64,000 bases of DNA, taken from assembly GCA_036245805.1 (NCBI GenBank), contig BTRK01000004.1, forward strand, positions 42,558,907-42,622,906, written 5' to 3'. The notes below the pieces were generated by a model that made no database searches, was not told the origin of the DNA, and saw only the letters and a program-made list of their open reading frames with translations. Shown in pieces: positions 11,253 through 22,125 of the stretch. Position numbers and translations under genes: made by a program. Each line of letters starts with the position of its first letter. Position 1 is the stretch's first letter. The stretch comes from Pristionchus mayeri (taxonomy: Eukaryota > Nematoda > Chromadorea > Rhabditida > Neodiplogasteridae).

Positions 11253-12498
11253 ATGCCCATACTTCTTCGCGATCTTTCTCAGAATTTTGCAGACAAAGTA
11301 TGCAATTTCTTGAATCGGAAACCTTTCTTTCGACTGAGAGAAGTGGGTTACAAATTTATTCAGCGATATATAGTCAACCTTTTCTAATTTCCAATATTAG
11401 TTCATAAATTTCTACTCTAGGTAAGCAAACTGGCAAATAAAATGATCGAAGGATCGGCCATAAATAGAGAAATAGAGATCAATCGCTGTTGTATTAACGT
11501 AAGAAATTTTATTTATTTTATAATAAATTACAAGAATGAATTGGCCTTTTCCAGAACATTAAAGGCATTGAATTCATAATTTATATTTCCGTTCCTTTAT
11601 ACCGCTTAATTTTGATAGCGCGATTCAATGCAACATTTCTCGAATTTGATCTTCCACAGTCGGCAATTACGCTCGTACTTTGTCCTGCTTATACTGTCAG
11701 TACATTTTTTCCTCGGGAATGCAATATTTTAAATTTATTTTAGATACTTAGGGCACATCAAATCCCTGAAGTAACGATATTGGAGTTCTTTTCGTGCCTT
11801 ACCCGTAGAACACAATTCCAACGGATCCAAATAGATAATATTCGGCCTCAGAGAATTCAGGAATTGACAGATATTTTTGAATGGAAATTCATACCCACAA
11901 TTGCCATACACTCTGAAGAATTGGATGATTTTGATTTGTACGTTTTTGAAGTACAGTTATATTTAGAATATGCATATTCCAGTGAATCGACCCTTGATTT
12001 AATTCATTCAATCACAACAGACCATGTCGAATTCTCAGTGTTTTCGATAACGAGAGGTGTATTTTAATGCATTGTAACACATTGTATGTTTGAACATACT
12101 AATACCCACATTAATATTCAGAATTCGTCACTTCTCTAATTGAAATAGCTGAGATAACCAGGAGCATCGGCATACGTGTTGAAGACGAGCAAATGAATGA
12201 TACAATAATCAATGCATCGATTATTGGCGAATTATTAAGCAGAAAATGCGAGGTTCTAGATCTTGAGTTCAAGATCCCTCCCAAATATGTTGAAAAACTT
12301 GTTCAAGTAAGTGTTAAACATTGAATCCTAAAAAAATGCACAATGACCTTGTTCATTTTCCAGATTTTCCATCATCGCGATAAGAAAATCTCCTTTACCT
12401 TAAATACCAACGAATCGTCCATGAGCATACAACTGGGAAAATATACGATACAGTCACGCGATTCTACCTTGACAATTAAACACGCCTATATTGAATGA
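11253..12498 (+). CDS. A5: F-box-like family-A protein, 298 aa
   Basis: Seven exons join without interruption: 11253-11342, 11421-11498, 11555-11695, 11744-11937, 11983-12056, 12122-12306 and 12364-12498 (897 nt including TGA). All introns have GT donors and AG acceptors. Exons 1-2 give the F-box-like half (DLSQNFADKVCNFL...FRLREVSKLANKM). Later exons carry the family motifs ARFNATFLEFD, TDIFEWKFIPT, LSRKCEVLDL and the terminal IKHAYIE. The likely role is a substrate adaptor of an SCF-type ubiquitin ligase; the carboxyl region is family-specific and its target cannot be read. An RTE-like element is inserted 51 bp downstream. Confidence 0.75.
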
Positions 12499-12549
12499 AG
12501 AACTATGATTGATTCTACAATTTTCAATAGCTCTTTTATATCGTGATCA

Positions 12550-15455
12550 TTCTGGCCCTCAACGCTAGTCGCGAGCGGTGTGGTGCGCATTCCGTCCCCC
12601 CGTCTCCCTCTCCCTCGGCCAGTTTCCCTCTCCCAGCAGCTCTGGCAAGCGGGAGTTGTAAGCCGCCTCGATGGGTCGTCCATTCAACATCGGCACGCTG
12701 AACGCCCGGACACTCGCACCCAAGGAGAAGCTCCTCGAGATCGAGCTGGCCCTCTCAAAGATCAAGTGGGACATCGTAGCTGTTCAGGAGGCGAGGATTG
12801 TGGGTTTAGCTTCCTTCAATCTTGCGGCCTCAGGCATCGTCGTTTATCACTCAGGGGGTGCCACTGCAAGACATGGTGTCGCTTTCCTGCTGCAACCGCA
12901 TCTTGCAAAAGGAGCCGTGTTTCGAGGTCTTTCGGATCGTCTCGCAACCCTGCAGCTACCACAACAGAAACTCTTCCTGGTCAATGCTTACGCCCCAACA
13001 TCGGCTTATGATGATGCCGTCTACGACGACTTCCTTGACCAGATCGAGAACGCGCTGCACGACGCTCCGGCAGGATACATGCCAGTTTTGGTCGGGGATT
13101 TCAACTGTAGAGTCGCAAAGGAACCTGGCAATGAAAGATTTGTCGGTGAATTTGCCTCTCCGACCCCGAACTCACGTGGGCGCTCTTTTGCAGAGACCTG
13201 CGTGAGGAACAAATTGCGCATCCAAAACACCTTCCCCAAGCGACGTCGAGGAAGAATCTGGACTTGGCGTTCCCCTAACGGCTCCACATTCAACCAAATT
13301 GACTTCGTAGCATCGCCCATCACAGCGAGAGTTGTCAATTGTGGAGTCGTTGGACAGTTCGAATTCGACTCCGACCATCGTCTCGTCCGACTCACCCTCT
13401 CTCTCCCCAACAAGGTGCGGCATAAAAGATGCAGGGAGCGGCTGGATTTCGATAAAGTCGCTTTTACTGCCAATGCGAACCTTCTCGCATCAATGCCCCT
13501 TGCTCGTCCATCCTCAGCCACAGACGCCTTCCACAAGATACAAGCGTTTGCAAAGACAGCAGCAACCAACTGTTGGAGAAAGATGCAATCGCCACCTTGG
13601 ATCTCTCCCGCAACTCGGAAACTCCTTGCTCAACGCCATCTACTTCGATCATCCCTGCAATCCAATGTCGAATATTCCTTGTCATGCAAAACAGCCCGAA
13701 GCAACCTCGTAGACGATATCAAGAGAAGGAAAGAGAACCAGGCAAAACAAGCTGCAATGAAAGGAAGAAGCATCGTCAAAGAGATGCTCAAACTGCGCTC
13801 GTCTCGTAAACGACTTCTCGTTCCTGACCCAGTCTCTGGCGCCCTTTCCCAAGATGCGACTAAGACTGCCGTCCAAGTTTACTACGGGGAACTCTACAAA
13901 CGCGCAGTGAACATTCCCTTGGCCGTGCCTCCTTCTCCCGAACCATTGCCACTCTTCCTTCCAGATGAAACGAGGCATGCTCTCTCGCTTCTCAAGTGCG
14001 GGCATTCCCCTGGATCCGATGGTATCCTCCCTGACATGCTTTACCACTCAAGAGAGCACCTTGCCCCATTCTTCGCTGATCTACTGAATCGCCTCGTAGC
14101 AGGAGACCAAGTACCTGGAGATTTGGTTGAAGCAGTTGTGTCCCTTCTTCACAAAAAGGGCGACCCAACAGATATCGGAAACTTCAGACCAATCTCGTTG
14201 CTTAACGTATCCCTCAAGACAATCACTCGCGTTGTTCTCAAACGAATCGAATCATCAATTGAAGAGGCTGAATCGCACACTCAGACCGGATTCCGGAAAG
14301 GTCACTGCACTCTCAACAATCTTCACTCGATCAAACAACTCGCAGAACGCACGCACGAATACGGAATGCACCTCTACTTGGGATTCGTGGATTTTCGGAA
14401 GGCATTTGACTGTGTGGAATGGAACTCTGTTTGGCACGCACTGTGGATCGCTAGAGTGCACCCGACTCTAATCCATCTCTTGCGTCGCCTCTACGAATCT
14501 TCCTCTACTCTCATCCGTGTCAACGAGGATTTGGTTCCAGTTGAAGTGCGGAGAGGAGTTCGCCAAGGAGACACTCTCTCCCCATGTCTCTTCAATGCCG
14601 TCTTGAGATACGCTATGAATGAAATCGATTGGGAGAACAACGGAATATCGATCGATGGCCGCAACCTGAGTCACTTAGAGTACGCAGACGACATTGTTCT
14701 AATCGCAAAGAGTCGCCCCGAACTGGAGAACATGATGAAGAAACTTATGGAGGCTTGCGCGCGCGTTGGTCTTGAAGTAAATCCATCCAAGACCGTACTT
14801 CTAACCTCGTGCACCTCCACCCGAGCACCCATTGTCATCGACAATCTGAAGTTCAACTTTGCCGAATCCACCACCTATCTAGGCGGAAGAATCTCACTTC
14901 CCCTTGACTACTCAGCAGAACTTGAGCACAGAATTCGTCTGGGTTGGTTCGCATGGAGCAAGCTCTCGTACCTCCTCTCTTCACGCATTCTACCGATGAA
15001 AACAAAGCGGCGCCTTTTCAACAGTTGTGTCATGTCTACGATACTCTATGGCAGCGAGCTATGGGCCCTACGAGCAAGTGACAAGGAGCGACTAAGTGTG
15101 ACTCAGCGTAAGATGGAGCGGAAAATGCTCGGAATCAGCTTGCGAGATCGATGGAGGAACGTGAACATCCGCAACGCAACAGGAGTCCGTGACTGGAATC
15201 AGGAGGCTATGAGAAGGAAGGCAATTTGGGCGTTGAAACTGCGACGAATGGATATGGAAGAATGGAGCAGAGCGACTACTATGTGGATACCTTACAACAG
15301 GACGCGCTCACCGGGTCAGCCTAAACCCCGATGGAGAGATGATCTCAGAAGAACTATTGGAGCGAGATGGTGGAACGCAACTGCTGAAGAATACCGACCC
15401 TTCCTCATCTTGCGTTAACGCATGACGTGATAAATATTGATTGATTGATTGATTG
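12550..15455 (+). mobile_element. Full-length RTE-like non-LTR retrotransposon
   Basis: The element is bounded by a 10-bp direct repeat ATCGTGATCA (12540-12549 and 15456-15465). It has a 120-bp leader, one long ORF and a short 3' tail of TTGA repeats in place of poly(A), as in RTE-clade elements. The intact frame and perfect target duplication suggest a recent insertion. Confidence 0.92.
12671..15418 (+). CDS. Endonuclease-reverse transcriptase of RTE-like element, 915 aa
   Basis: A single intact ORF for target-primed reverse transcription. Residues 1-245 form an apurinic-type endonuclease with FNIGTLNARTL, VAVQEARI, LVGDFNCRV and the closing SDHRLVRL. The reverse transcriptase lies at about 440-720, with FVDFRKAFD (motif A), RRGVRQGDTLSPCLF (motif B) and YADDIVLIA (motif C). 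The carboxyl end holds SPGQPKPRWRDDLRR, typical of this group. No RNase H domain is seen. The start at 12671 is the first ATG in frame after the leader. All visible catalytic residues are present, so the copy may be active. Confidence 0.95.
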   Translation: MGRPFNIGTLNARTLAPKEKLLEIELALSKIKWDIVAVQEARIVGLASFNLAASGIVVYHSGGATARHGVAFLLQPHLAKGAVFRGLSDRLATLQLPQQKLFLVNAYAPTSAYDDAVYDDFLDQIENALHDAPAGYMPVLVGDFNCRVAKEPGNERFVGEFASPTPNSRGRSFAETCVRNKLRIQNTFPKRRRGRIWTWRSPNGSTFNQIDFVASPITARVVNCGVVGQFEFDSDHRLVRLTLSLPNKVRHKRCRERLDFDKVAFTANANLLASMPLARPSSATDAFHKIQAFAKTAATNCWRKMQSPPWISPATRKLLAQRHLLRSSLQSNVEYSLSCKTARSNLVDDIKRRKENQAKQAAMKGRSIVKEMLKLRSSRKRLLVPDPVSGALSQDATKTAVQVYYGELYKRAVNIPLAVPPSPEPLPLFLPDETRHALSLLKCGHSPGSDGILPDMLYHSREHLAPFFADLLNRLVAGDQVPGDLVEAVVSLLHKKGDPTDIGNFRPISLLNVSLKTITRVVLKRIESSIEEAESHTQTGFRKGHCTLNNLHSIKQLAERTHEYGMHLYLGFVDFRKAFDCVEWNSVWHALWIARVHPTLIHLLRRLYESSSTLIRVNEDLVPVEVRRGVRQGDTLSPCLFNAVLRYAMNEIDWENNGISIDGRNLSHLEYADDIVLIAKSRPELENMMKKLMEACARVGLEVNPSKTVLLTSCTSTRAPIVIDNLKFNFAESTTYLGGRISLPLDYSAELEHRIRLGWFAWSKLSYLLSSRILPMKTKRRLFNSCVMSTILYGSELWALRASDKERLSVTQRKMERKMLGISLRDRWRNVNIRNATGVRDWNQEAMRRKAIWALKLRRMDMEEWSRATTMWIPYNRTRSPGQPKPRWRDDLRRTIGARWWNATAEEYRPFLILR

Positions 15456-15465
15456 ATCGTGATCA

Positions 15466-16080
15466 CGTAATAAAAAAATCAAATTTACGGTCGTTAGTCA
15501 CCACATTATATTCAGATATCATGGTATTAGTCTTTGAAATCGAAGATTTGGATGGACCGGTTCCATATACTTTATGTCGCATTTCATGCCATTGTGCGAT
15601 AAAAGTTCCCCACACTCTTTATTTTAATTTCTTTCTCGTCAATCAAAGTAACAAGAGAGCCTGGGAGAATAAAGGTAAAGGAAAAGGGTAAAGGTATTTC
15701 CTTATCAGGAACACAGGTCCTGCGGGGAGAACACTGCTAGGCCAGTGTCTACGATAGGTCAGTGCTGAGGGCCAAATCTTCGTCGGACTTATTTACCCGC
15801 GTGATCTAGTCACGACTAAACATTTCCAGTCCACAGTGGGAGAATGAGGAGTGATTTTGCACTCCCACATCATGCACTTGTGCCTCCGACGCCGCAGGGA
15901 ATAAAGTGGCCGTAACTACATATCACGTTGTTTTTCGTGCTGTGTCTTGTCAAAATGTCTGTCTCTAACCCTCATCTCCCGCACTGCCAGGGAGGAAACC
16001 GCATCGTTCGTTTGAGGGACAAATAGAGAGGTGTACTGCCCAATTGTACGCGACGCGCTAGGAACGCCGAAGTATACTGA
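15466..16080. other. Intergenic stretch downstream of RTE
   Basis: No family exons. A purine-rich GGTAAAGGAAAAGGGTAAAGG run lies near 15672-15692; a similar GGTAAAGGTAACGG occurs near 6278. Nothing else is recognised. Confidence 0.4.
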
Positions 16081-16090
16081 ACTTTCTGCC

Positions 16091-16120
16091 GTTTGCTAAG
16101 GACGCGACGCTAGCGGTCGC
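16091..16120 (+). promoter_or_regulatory. Family-A upstream element of A6
   Basis: GTTTGCTAAGGACGCGACGC followed by TAGCGGTCGC, about 65 bp before the A6 ATG. It matches the A5 block except for a few bases. Confidence 0.6.
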
Positions 16121-16163
16121 TCTTTCAATTAATATATTATTATTATTTAATAGATCGGTGAAT

Positions 16164-17568
16164 ATGTCAATTTGGTTCAACAATCTTTCTCGGAATTTTG
16201 CTGCAGAACTATGCCTTTTCTTGGATGCCGGATCGCTTTTGAAATTTAGACAAGTGAGTGTACGACTATTGCTTATTTTGCTATTAAATTATTTCTTGCA
16301 GATTAGCAAATTGACCAAAGAAATGGTCGATTGTATTGCCAAAAATCACGACATTGAATCTATCAATATATGGGAAGTAATGCATTTAGAAATTGAATTA
16401 TCATATGTCTTGACTGTTTATGTCTCGGATATTAATTCGCGTACTAATTTCCAGGAAACTAATGAAGTTGAAGTCAGCATTAGCATTACTTGTCCTTTCT
16501 CTCGGGTTGCTTGGATAACTCGCTTCACAAAATTACTTCATGAATTTGAAATTTCGTTATCTGCTATTTCTCCCTTTCCAACTGAACATTTCGACACTTT
16601 TACTGTCAGTTTATCATTACGAAATTTGAAATTCATAATTTATTTTAGACCCTATCTTCCTACAATATATCTACAGAAACACTTTTCGATTTCGTGTTAT
16701 CCCTAACTTATCAATTTAAATTTAAATCGATAACATTAGAAATCAATCCTCGAATAATTCCGAAATGTACATACATTTTTGAAGGGAAAGCTATAACTAG
16801 CATTGCACTACACTCTTATGAATTAAAATATTTTGAAATGTAAGATAAGATTGCGAAAGTGAAAAAAAATTAACAATTTCAGCAAATCGGTCCTTATATT
16901 ACTTGGAAAAATTAGGACGGACGCAATTGAATTTAGCTTGCATTCAATAACAAATGGTATGTTGGAAAAGTTTAAGAAATTTAAGAAATACATTTAGGTT
17001 TCATCAGAGATATAATGTCAATAGCTGACATTGTCAAGACAATATCTATAGATTATGCGTTTGACTCTGATTCAATAATAAATGTACCGATTGTTAAGCA
17101 AATACTGAGAAGAAAATGCGAAAAACTCGTCCTTTCAAGTAATTTATCTCTAAGTGAAGCTGAGGAACTTGTTCAAGTAAGTGTTAAATGTTTCCATTTT
17201 TTTAGACTTGCGTAGTCTCAAATTACTTTGTTGTCTCAAATTACATTAAAAATCTTGACTTCTCTTCTCAATAGTACCTTTGTATAGTACCTTTGTCGTT
17301 CCTTCGACATCGTAATATCGGATTGTGTTGACTACTCTTTCCTGTATAATATCCACCATCTACTTTTCGTATCCCCGCCACTAGCGATAAATATATTATT
17401 ATTATTATTACAGCATTGTTACAGGCTTTCCATCAGCTGGACAAAAAGATCCACTTCAAAGCGCGATTGGACGAAATTTATCCGGAAATGCAAATCGGGA
17501 AATACAAATTGAAATCAGACCAAATTAATGAGACCAATTTGACAATACATCATGAGGATTTTGTATAA
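16164..17568 (+). CDS. A6: F-box-like family-A protein, 300 aa
   Basis: Seven exons join in frame: 16164-16253, 16302-16376, 16455-16604, 16649-16839, 16883-16956, 16998-17176 and 17425-17568 (903 nt with TAA). Exons 1-2 form the F-box-like part (NLSRNFAAELCLFLDAGSLL...RQISKLTKEM). The rest holds WITRFTKLLHEF, STETLFDFVLSL, CTYIFEGKAI and LRRKCEKLVLSS, ending IHHEDFV. The last intron (248 bp) is longer than the others. It is a predicted SCF adaptor-like protein of unknown target, with no sign of inactivation. Confidence 0.75.
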
Positions 17569-17784
17569 AGATCTGGATATTTGCAACAATTTGTTCTTGA
17601 CATATTACTTGTTGATGAAATATATTCATGAATTATCATGTTATTTGTATGCGACATTTACTGTTCGAAATGCAATAAATTGTCTGTCGTACACACTTGT
17701 GTAAATCATCATTCCACGGTGCCGGGAAATGCAGTCGCGAATATCGGTTTGCATGAAAGGGTACTAGGAAGGTCGAAGTGTCCA

Positions 17785-17815
17785 GTTTACTAGGAACGTG
17801 ACGTCATCACTCGCA
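17785..17815 (+). promoter_or_regulatory. Family-A upstream element of A7
   Basis: GTTTACTAGGAACGTGACGT followed by CATCACTCGC, about 65 bp before the orphan first exon of A7. Confidence 0.5.
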
Positions 17816-17855
17816 CTGGTCATTTGCATCGGCAGCATTCGAACTGATAGATGAT

Positions 17856-17922
17856 ATGCCAATCGCCGTCCATAGCCTTTCGCGGGATTTCATAGAACAA
17901 TTACGTAATTTCTTGTTGGCCA
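17856..17922 (+). pseudogene. A7: orphan first exon of a family-A gene
   Basis: From the ATG, MPIAVHSLSRDFIEQLRNFL matches exon 1 of A5/A6. Homology stops at about 17922 before the LRxV end and splice donor, and no later exons follow. The copy is truncated but keeps its upstream element. Confidence 0.7.
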
Positions 17923-18600
17923 TGCACCTCCCCCACGGTGAACATTTTTTAGGGGAAGTGGTGTACATCACCGATTGCAGTAGTTTCTGCAGTTTACAAT
18001 TACTACTTTACCTTACCCCAAAAGAATTCTTGAACCAGAACAGCTAGGAAGCTGAAAATTTGTGAGTGTATGCGCAAACACGCTATTTAATCATTACGCG
18101 CAAAAACAGGCACCTAAATTGAAAAAGAATGCAGATATTGTTGGTGTTCCGTATGTTGATAAACTACGGTAGGTTTGGGCTTTTTACCCACACCTTTTCC
18201 GTTTGCATTCCTGCGAGTATTTCTTTACATTTTGAAATCTTAGTACTTGCCCGTGTGTGTATTGTCCGTACACACTATCTTAACTCATTTGACGCACAAT
18301 CATTGATTATTCGCTTCGTAACGCCCATTTGTCTGTTTGTTCGGTGGGGCGAATTCGTTACCAGCAATTTATTCTCGTTTGCATCAAAATGCTGAATTTG
18401 CGGTGTTTCTTTGTTTCAATAATTACTAATCAAATTAAAAGTAATTGTTTTCATCACTAAATGCAAAATTAATAGCTAATTAGCTTAAATTTTGAGTTTA
18501 AAAATTGTCAAATGACGATTTTTGCAAATTATTTTAAAATTATAATTATGAGGTGCTTCTTTATTAAAATATTAACAAATCGATTTGTAATGATTTATAA
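17923..18600. other. Intergenic stretch
   Basis: AT-rich DNA. An 88-codon open frame at 18129-18395 has no recognisable homology or splice context and is not called. Confidence 0.4.
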
Positions 18601-18611
18601 AATACATATTG

Positions 18612-18800
18612 ACCCATTTCCATGGCCAAGTGGCTAAAGCAGTGGCTTAAAGCAGTTGGTGGTTCGATTCCCGTCACAGTCAAACGTGTTTGCCGTTCTT
18701 CGCAGACATCCAGGAAGTGAAGTGCGCTCTCCCAACACTTAGCGTTGCGTAGTTTCCCGCTAGTTGACGCTATGCAAGCGCACTGATAGTCGTATATTTC
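18612..18800 (+). repeat. tRNA-derived SINE candidate
   Basis: CATGGCCAAGTGGCTAAAGC provides an A box (TGGCCAAGTGG) and GGTGGTTCGATTCCCGTC a B box, about 40 bp apart as in tRNA genes. The anticodon arm and closing acceptor stem are not convincing, and a unique body of about 130 bp follows. This suggests a SINE or tRNA pseudogene. Confidence 0.45.
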
Positions 18801-18964
18801 ATTTTCTTGATTTATTAACAAGGTTGAGATTGTAATTATTATATAATTTGGATTTAGACACTTCCGTGTTTACGCTCGGCTGACTTTGCAACTCATATTG
18901 CAATTGTACGTGTATGTTACCCTTAGTCAAAGGTTATCTGAGACAGTAGAAGTTCGCAACATTT

Positions 18965-19035
18965 GGCGCCCCGCATACAGTAACCAATCAAATTGGCGCG
19001 CAATAGATTATGTTGTTTGAAAGAGACGCTACACA
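18965..19035. promoter_or_regulatory. CCAAT inverted-repeat promoter block before A8
   Basis: GGCGCCCCGCATACAGTAAC is followed by CCAATCAAATTGG, a near-palindrome carrying CCAAT on both strands, then GGCGCGC. Related blocks lie at 30572 (before A9), 30387 (before B1) and 48686 (before B2). Confidence 0.55.
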
Positions 19036-19095
19036 GCCGAGTGCTTGTTCTATTGAACAATTACTTTTTTTTCGAATTTTAACAAAGAAAGTGGA

Positions 19096-20300
19096 ATGAA
19101 TATCGCCTTCCAAAGGCTACCTGATACTTTCGTCACCAATATGTGTGCACACTTGAAAGCCGAATCTCTCTACGGATTAAGACAAGTGAGCTGAGACAAC
19201 TCATTACCAAGCTATTTTCTCCACATTAAATTTGTTAATTATATTTCTACATGCACATCCAAATGTTTTTGAAGGTTAACGAGTTAACCAAATTCATAAT
19301 CGACGATACGATCGCAAAACGTAAAATTCAATTCGACAGCTTATTGATATTGGAGGTAAACAATTTCTTTCAAATTTAAAATGAAATTAAATTTTCCAGG
19401 ATTCACACGAGATTAAATTCAAGTTTTGTATCACTAAGACTATATGTCGATTAATTTGGATCGGGCGTTTCAATGTTAATCTTGACGAAATTGGCAATTC
19501 ACTGAATTTTGTTAAATCAGCTTATACTAACTCCCAAAATTACAGTGTAAGTATCGTACAAATATTTCGTAATTCCGAGATTGCAATCCTTTTGTAGTCA
19601 ATGATAGCTGCACGAGGACGTGAAGATATATTGATAGACTTCGCGGTTTTGATCACGAACGGAGACCGATTCAAGAAACTCGAATTTGATAATGTGGAAT
19701 TTAAAACAATGGAAAAATGCACCAGGATATTTGAAGGGAGACTCATACCGACTGTTACATTTCGCGTAGACGAGCTTGAATCTGATCTTGATTTGTGAGT
19801 TGCCTGAAGCACAGTTATATCGACAATTCGCATATCTCAGCAAACCAGTTCTTGAATTTATTCGAAAAATTGGAATAGACAGAATCGAATTATACCTGGA
19901 TTTCCAAGAGTTTCGACTAAAATACTTAGATGTAAAGTATGTCCTAATGGAAATAGCTGACATTACGAGGGCAATTTCGATTGCTTTTATTAACGAAACT
20001 GAGCTAAGCATCGATGTATCGGTCATTGGAGAAATACTGAGTACAAAATGCGAAAGGCTCTACGTCAACTGCTTTGTCTCTCTGAAAGACATAGAGACAC
20101 TGGTTCAGGTCAGTCTTTTAAACTTGAATAACACCTACAATTGCTCATTGATGTAATTGTATTTACAGGTCTTGCAAGCCCTGGATAAGGAAGTGACTTT
20201 CGTTACACGTGATTGTGAAGTTTCAATGAACTTTCAAATCGGAAACCTTCAAATTCTGGCACGTCGCAACCGTTTCATAATCAAACATATAGACATTTAA
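19096..20300 (+). CDS. A8: F-box-like family-A protein, 304 aa
   Basis: Six exons join in frame: 19096-19185, 19275-19355, 19400-19546, 19598-19794, 19841-20108 and 20169-20300 (915 nt with TAA). Exon 1 reads FQRLPDTFVTNMCAHLKAES and exon 2 VNELTKFIID, an F-box-like fold; later parts carry GDRFKKLEFDNVEF, CTRIFEGRLIPT and ILSTKCERLYV. Exons 5 and 6 of other copies are fused here without an intron. With A9 it forms a subfamily that uses a CCAAT-containing upstream block. It is a likely SCF adaptor of unknown target. Confidence 0.75.
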
Positions 20301-20525
20301 TGAGTTCAGTGTACTAATTGAGTTGTGCACATGAATATATATTGAACATGAACTCAACTTGTCTCTTGAGTAAAACAACTGGCTTTGTTATACGTCTTGC
20401 ATTATTATTGATGGATAAATGAATATGCGCGATCTTCTCATGATTGTTTTCAATTGCAGTGAACAAAAGGTTTCTGTCAACGTATTGCATTTGACGAAAT
20501 AATCATAACGTACGATTCAGTGTCA

Positions 20526-20778
20526 TTAAAGGAGGAGTAAACTCAAAATTCAATTTTTGAAGCTATCGTATGCACTACCTAGAGCTCCACAACGATAAGA
20601 AGCTCCGAAATTTTCATATTGATATATTCATTCTGACCAGAATTATAGCTAGTTGGCTAGAAGTCAGATCAGGGAAAGCTCAGGGAAGGGGGCGAGATAT
20701 CACGCGACTTGAAGAGAGTGCGTCCCTAGGTGAAACATATTACAACCGGGCGTGCGTTTGCATTTACTCCTCCTTTAA
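20526..20778. mobile_element. TTAA-flanked MITE, copy 1
   Basis: The ends are TTAAAGGAGGAGTAAA and TTTACTCCTCCTTTAA. A second copy with about 90 percent similarity by eye is at 56186. No coding capacity. TTAA at both ends is the target preference of piggyBac-type transposons. Confidence 0.85.
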
Positions 20779-20912
20779 CACCATTGCTAGTGAATGCTGA
20801 TGAGGATATTTCATAAATTTCCAATTAGAAACTAATGAGTTAATAATGCAAATAATAAGAACGAACTATTAATATTGGAATGTTCATCACAATTTATACA
20901 TTATCAAATAAG

Positions 20913-20998
20913 GAGCAATGGTCTGACTCTCTTCGGTTTGCACGCTCTCTCACAAGTCAGAGAGACGAGAGAGCATGTAAACTGAAGAGAGTGATCCA
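20913..20998. mobile_element. Palindromic hAT-like MITE, copy 3 (right end lost)
   Basis: GAGCAATGGTCTGACTCTCT, then CACGCTCTCTC and GAGAGAGCATG, match the copies at 750 and 3170. The right terminal repeat is missing after GAAGAGAGTG. Confidence 0.7.
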
Positions 20999-21029
20999 AA
21001 TGAGCGATGCTGTGAGTTAATACTGCGAT

Positions 21030-21430
21030 TTCTTGATCTCAACTTGATATCAAGCATCGGTTCTCTCATGAATCGCTCTCGTCTGTACGGCGAGTTTGTC
21101 TCTCCGCGTAAATCGACGATCACATATTTCGCAATGATACTGAGGAATAATGATTTAAGGAAAGGCAAAAATGAAAATACCGAATTAAGGTCGTGCATAG
21201 GGGAGACGTGACGTCTCAGGGATATTATCTGGTAATATCTTGTAATAAAAACATTAGTATCAGATAAAGAAAACGGAAAACCGATTTCACATCGCATTAT
21301 TCGTATCGAAATTGCATTACGAACCGTCGTCCACAGTTCGGATGAGGGCAGATAAACGTAAGACGAGGAGATGTTTCCTGATGTTGGTCAATGGCTTCCG
21401 CTGGTGCATTGGGCATCTCTTGTAATAATC
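21030..21430 (-). pseudogene. C2H2 zinc-finger gene relic ZF1
   Basis: Minus-strand exon pieces encode CPHPNCGRRF (about 21330), SLRRHVSPMH (about 21215) and YHCEICDRRFTRRDKL (about 21100), with AG acceptors between them. The third finger has Gln where the first zinc-binding His is expected, and the first piece runs into a stop. A paralogous relic lies at the same relative place after A9, so the two were probably duplicated together with the A gene. Confidence 0.5.
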
Positions 21431-22125
21431 CGTTTTATTTAGGAATGCTGGCATTAAAAAGGACGATAACTTAGGGTATCAATCCAATATGATCCGCGCA
21501 TTTATAGGGTGTGCAATCGTTATCAGTATTATATTCATCGCGCACCCCTGCACCCCTAGTATCTTTTTCAGAAGTGTATGATCCAGGCTCCTCATTCCTC
21601 ACACTCAATGTTAACCCTTTGCTTGTGTACTATGAGCCAAGGGAATATTGAACAACACATAGAATTGTTGAATAACCGGACTTGTGAAAGAACAAATACA
21701 ATTGTTTGCTAACAATTTCGAAAATTTATTTGAATCACTAGAGAAAAAATAATAAAATATGAAATGGTGTCGACATTTGATGTTGAATATCAACAAAATT
21801 AGGAACAACTGATTTTGTATTTTTCTCTGGAATCCGTTATCACGCAGTTTATGCCTGTCACTAAAACCGTCACGAACCGGAAAGGGACAGAAATTTACGT
21901 GTCATTTCGTAAAGCACTGCGAGACGTTGTTCAGGAGCACTAGGCAGCACATATGATAATTTCAAAAATTGAATTTTGAGTTTGCTACTCCTTTAAACTA
22001 TGCATTTTTTTGATTTGGTTGAGCCGTGGCAAGTCGCAAGGTTTCTTGTCACAAAATGCAATGGCGTTAGCGTTATCGTGACGAACGGCGTGACATCGGA
22101 TTCAAGGGTTTAAGCAGCAGGCGCG
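21431..22125. other. Intergenic stretch with MITE fragment
   Basis: The segment at 21480-21600 resembles 32580-32700 (probably the upstream part of the duplicated zinc-finger gene). An inverted end of the TTAA MITE lies near 21960-21996 (GAGTTTGCTACTCCTTTAAA). No gene is seen. Confidence 0.45.

Noticed and set aside
12580..15416. Many 60-180-aa ORFs in other frames and on the minus strand
   Set aside because: They are shadows of the 915-aa RTE-like ORF, which has all expected motifs.
18129..18395. 88-aa hydrophobic ORF
   Set aside because: No homology, no upstream block and no paralog; AT-rich chance frame is more likely.
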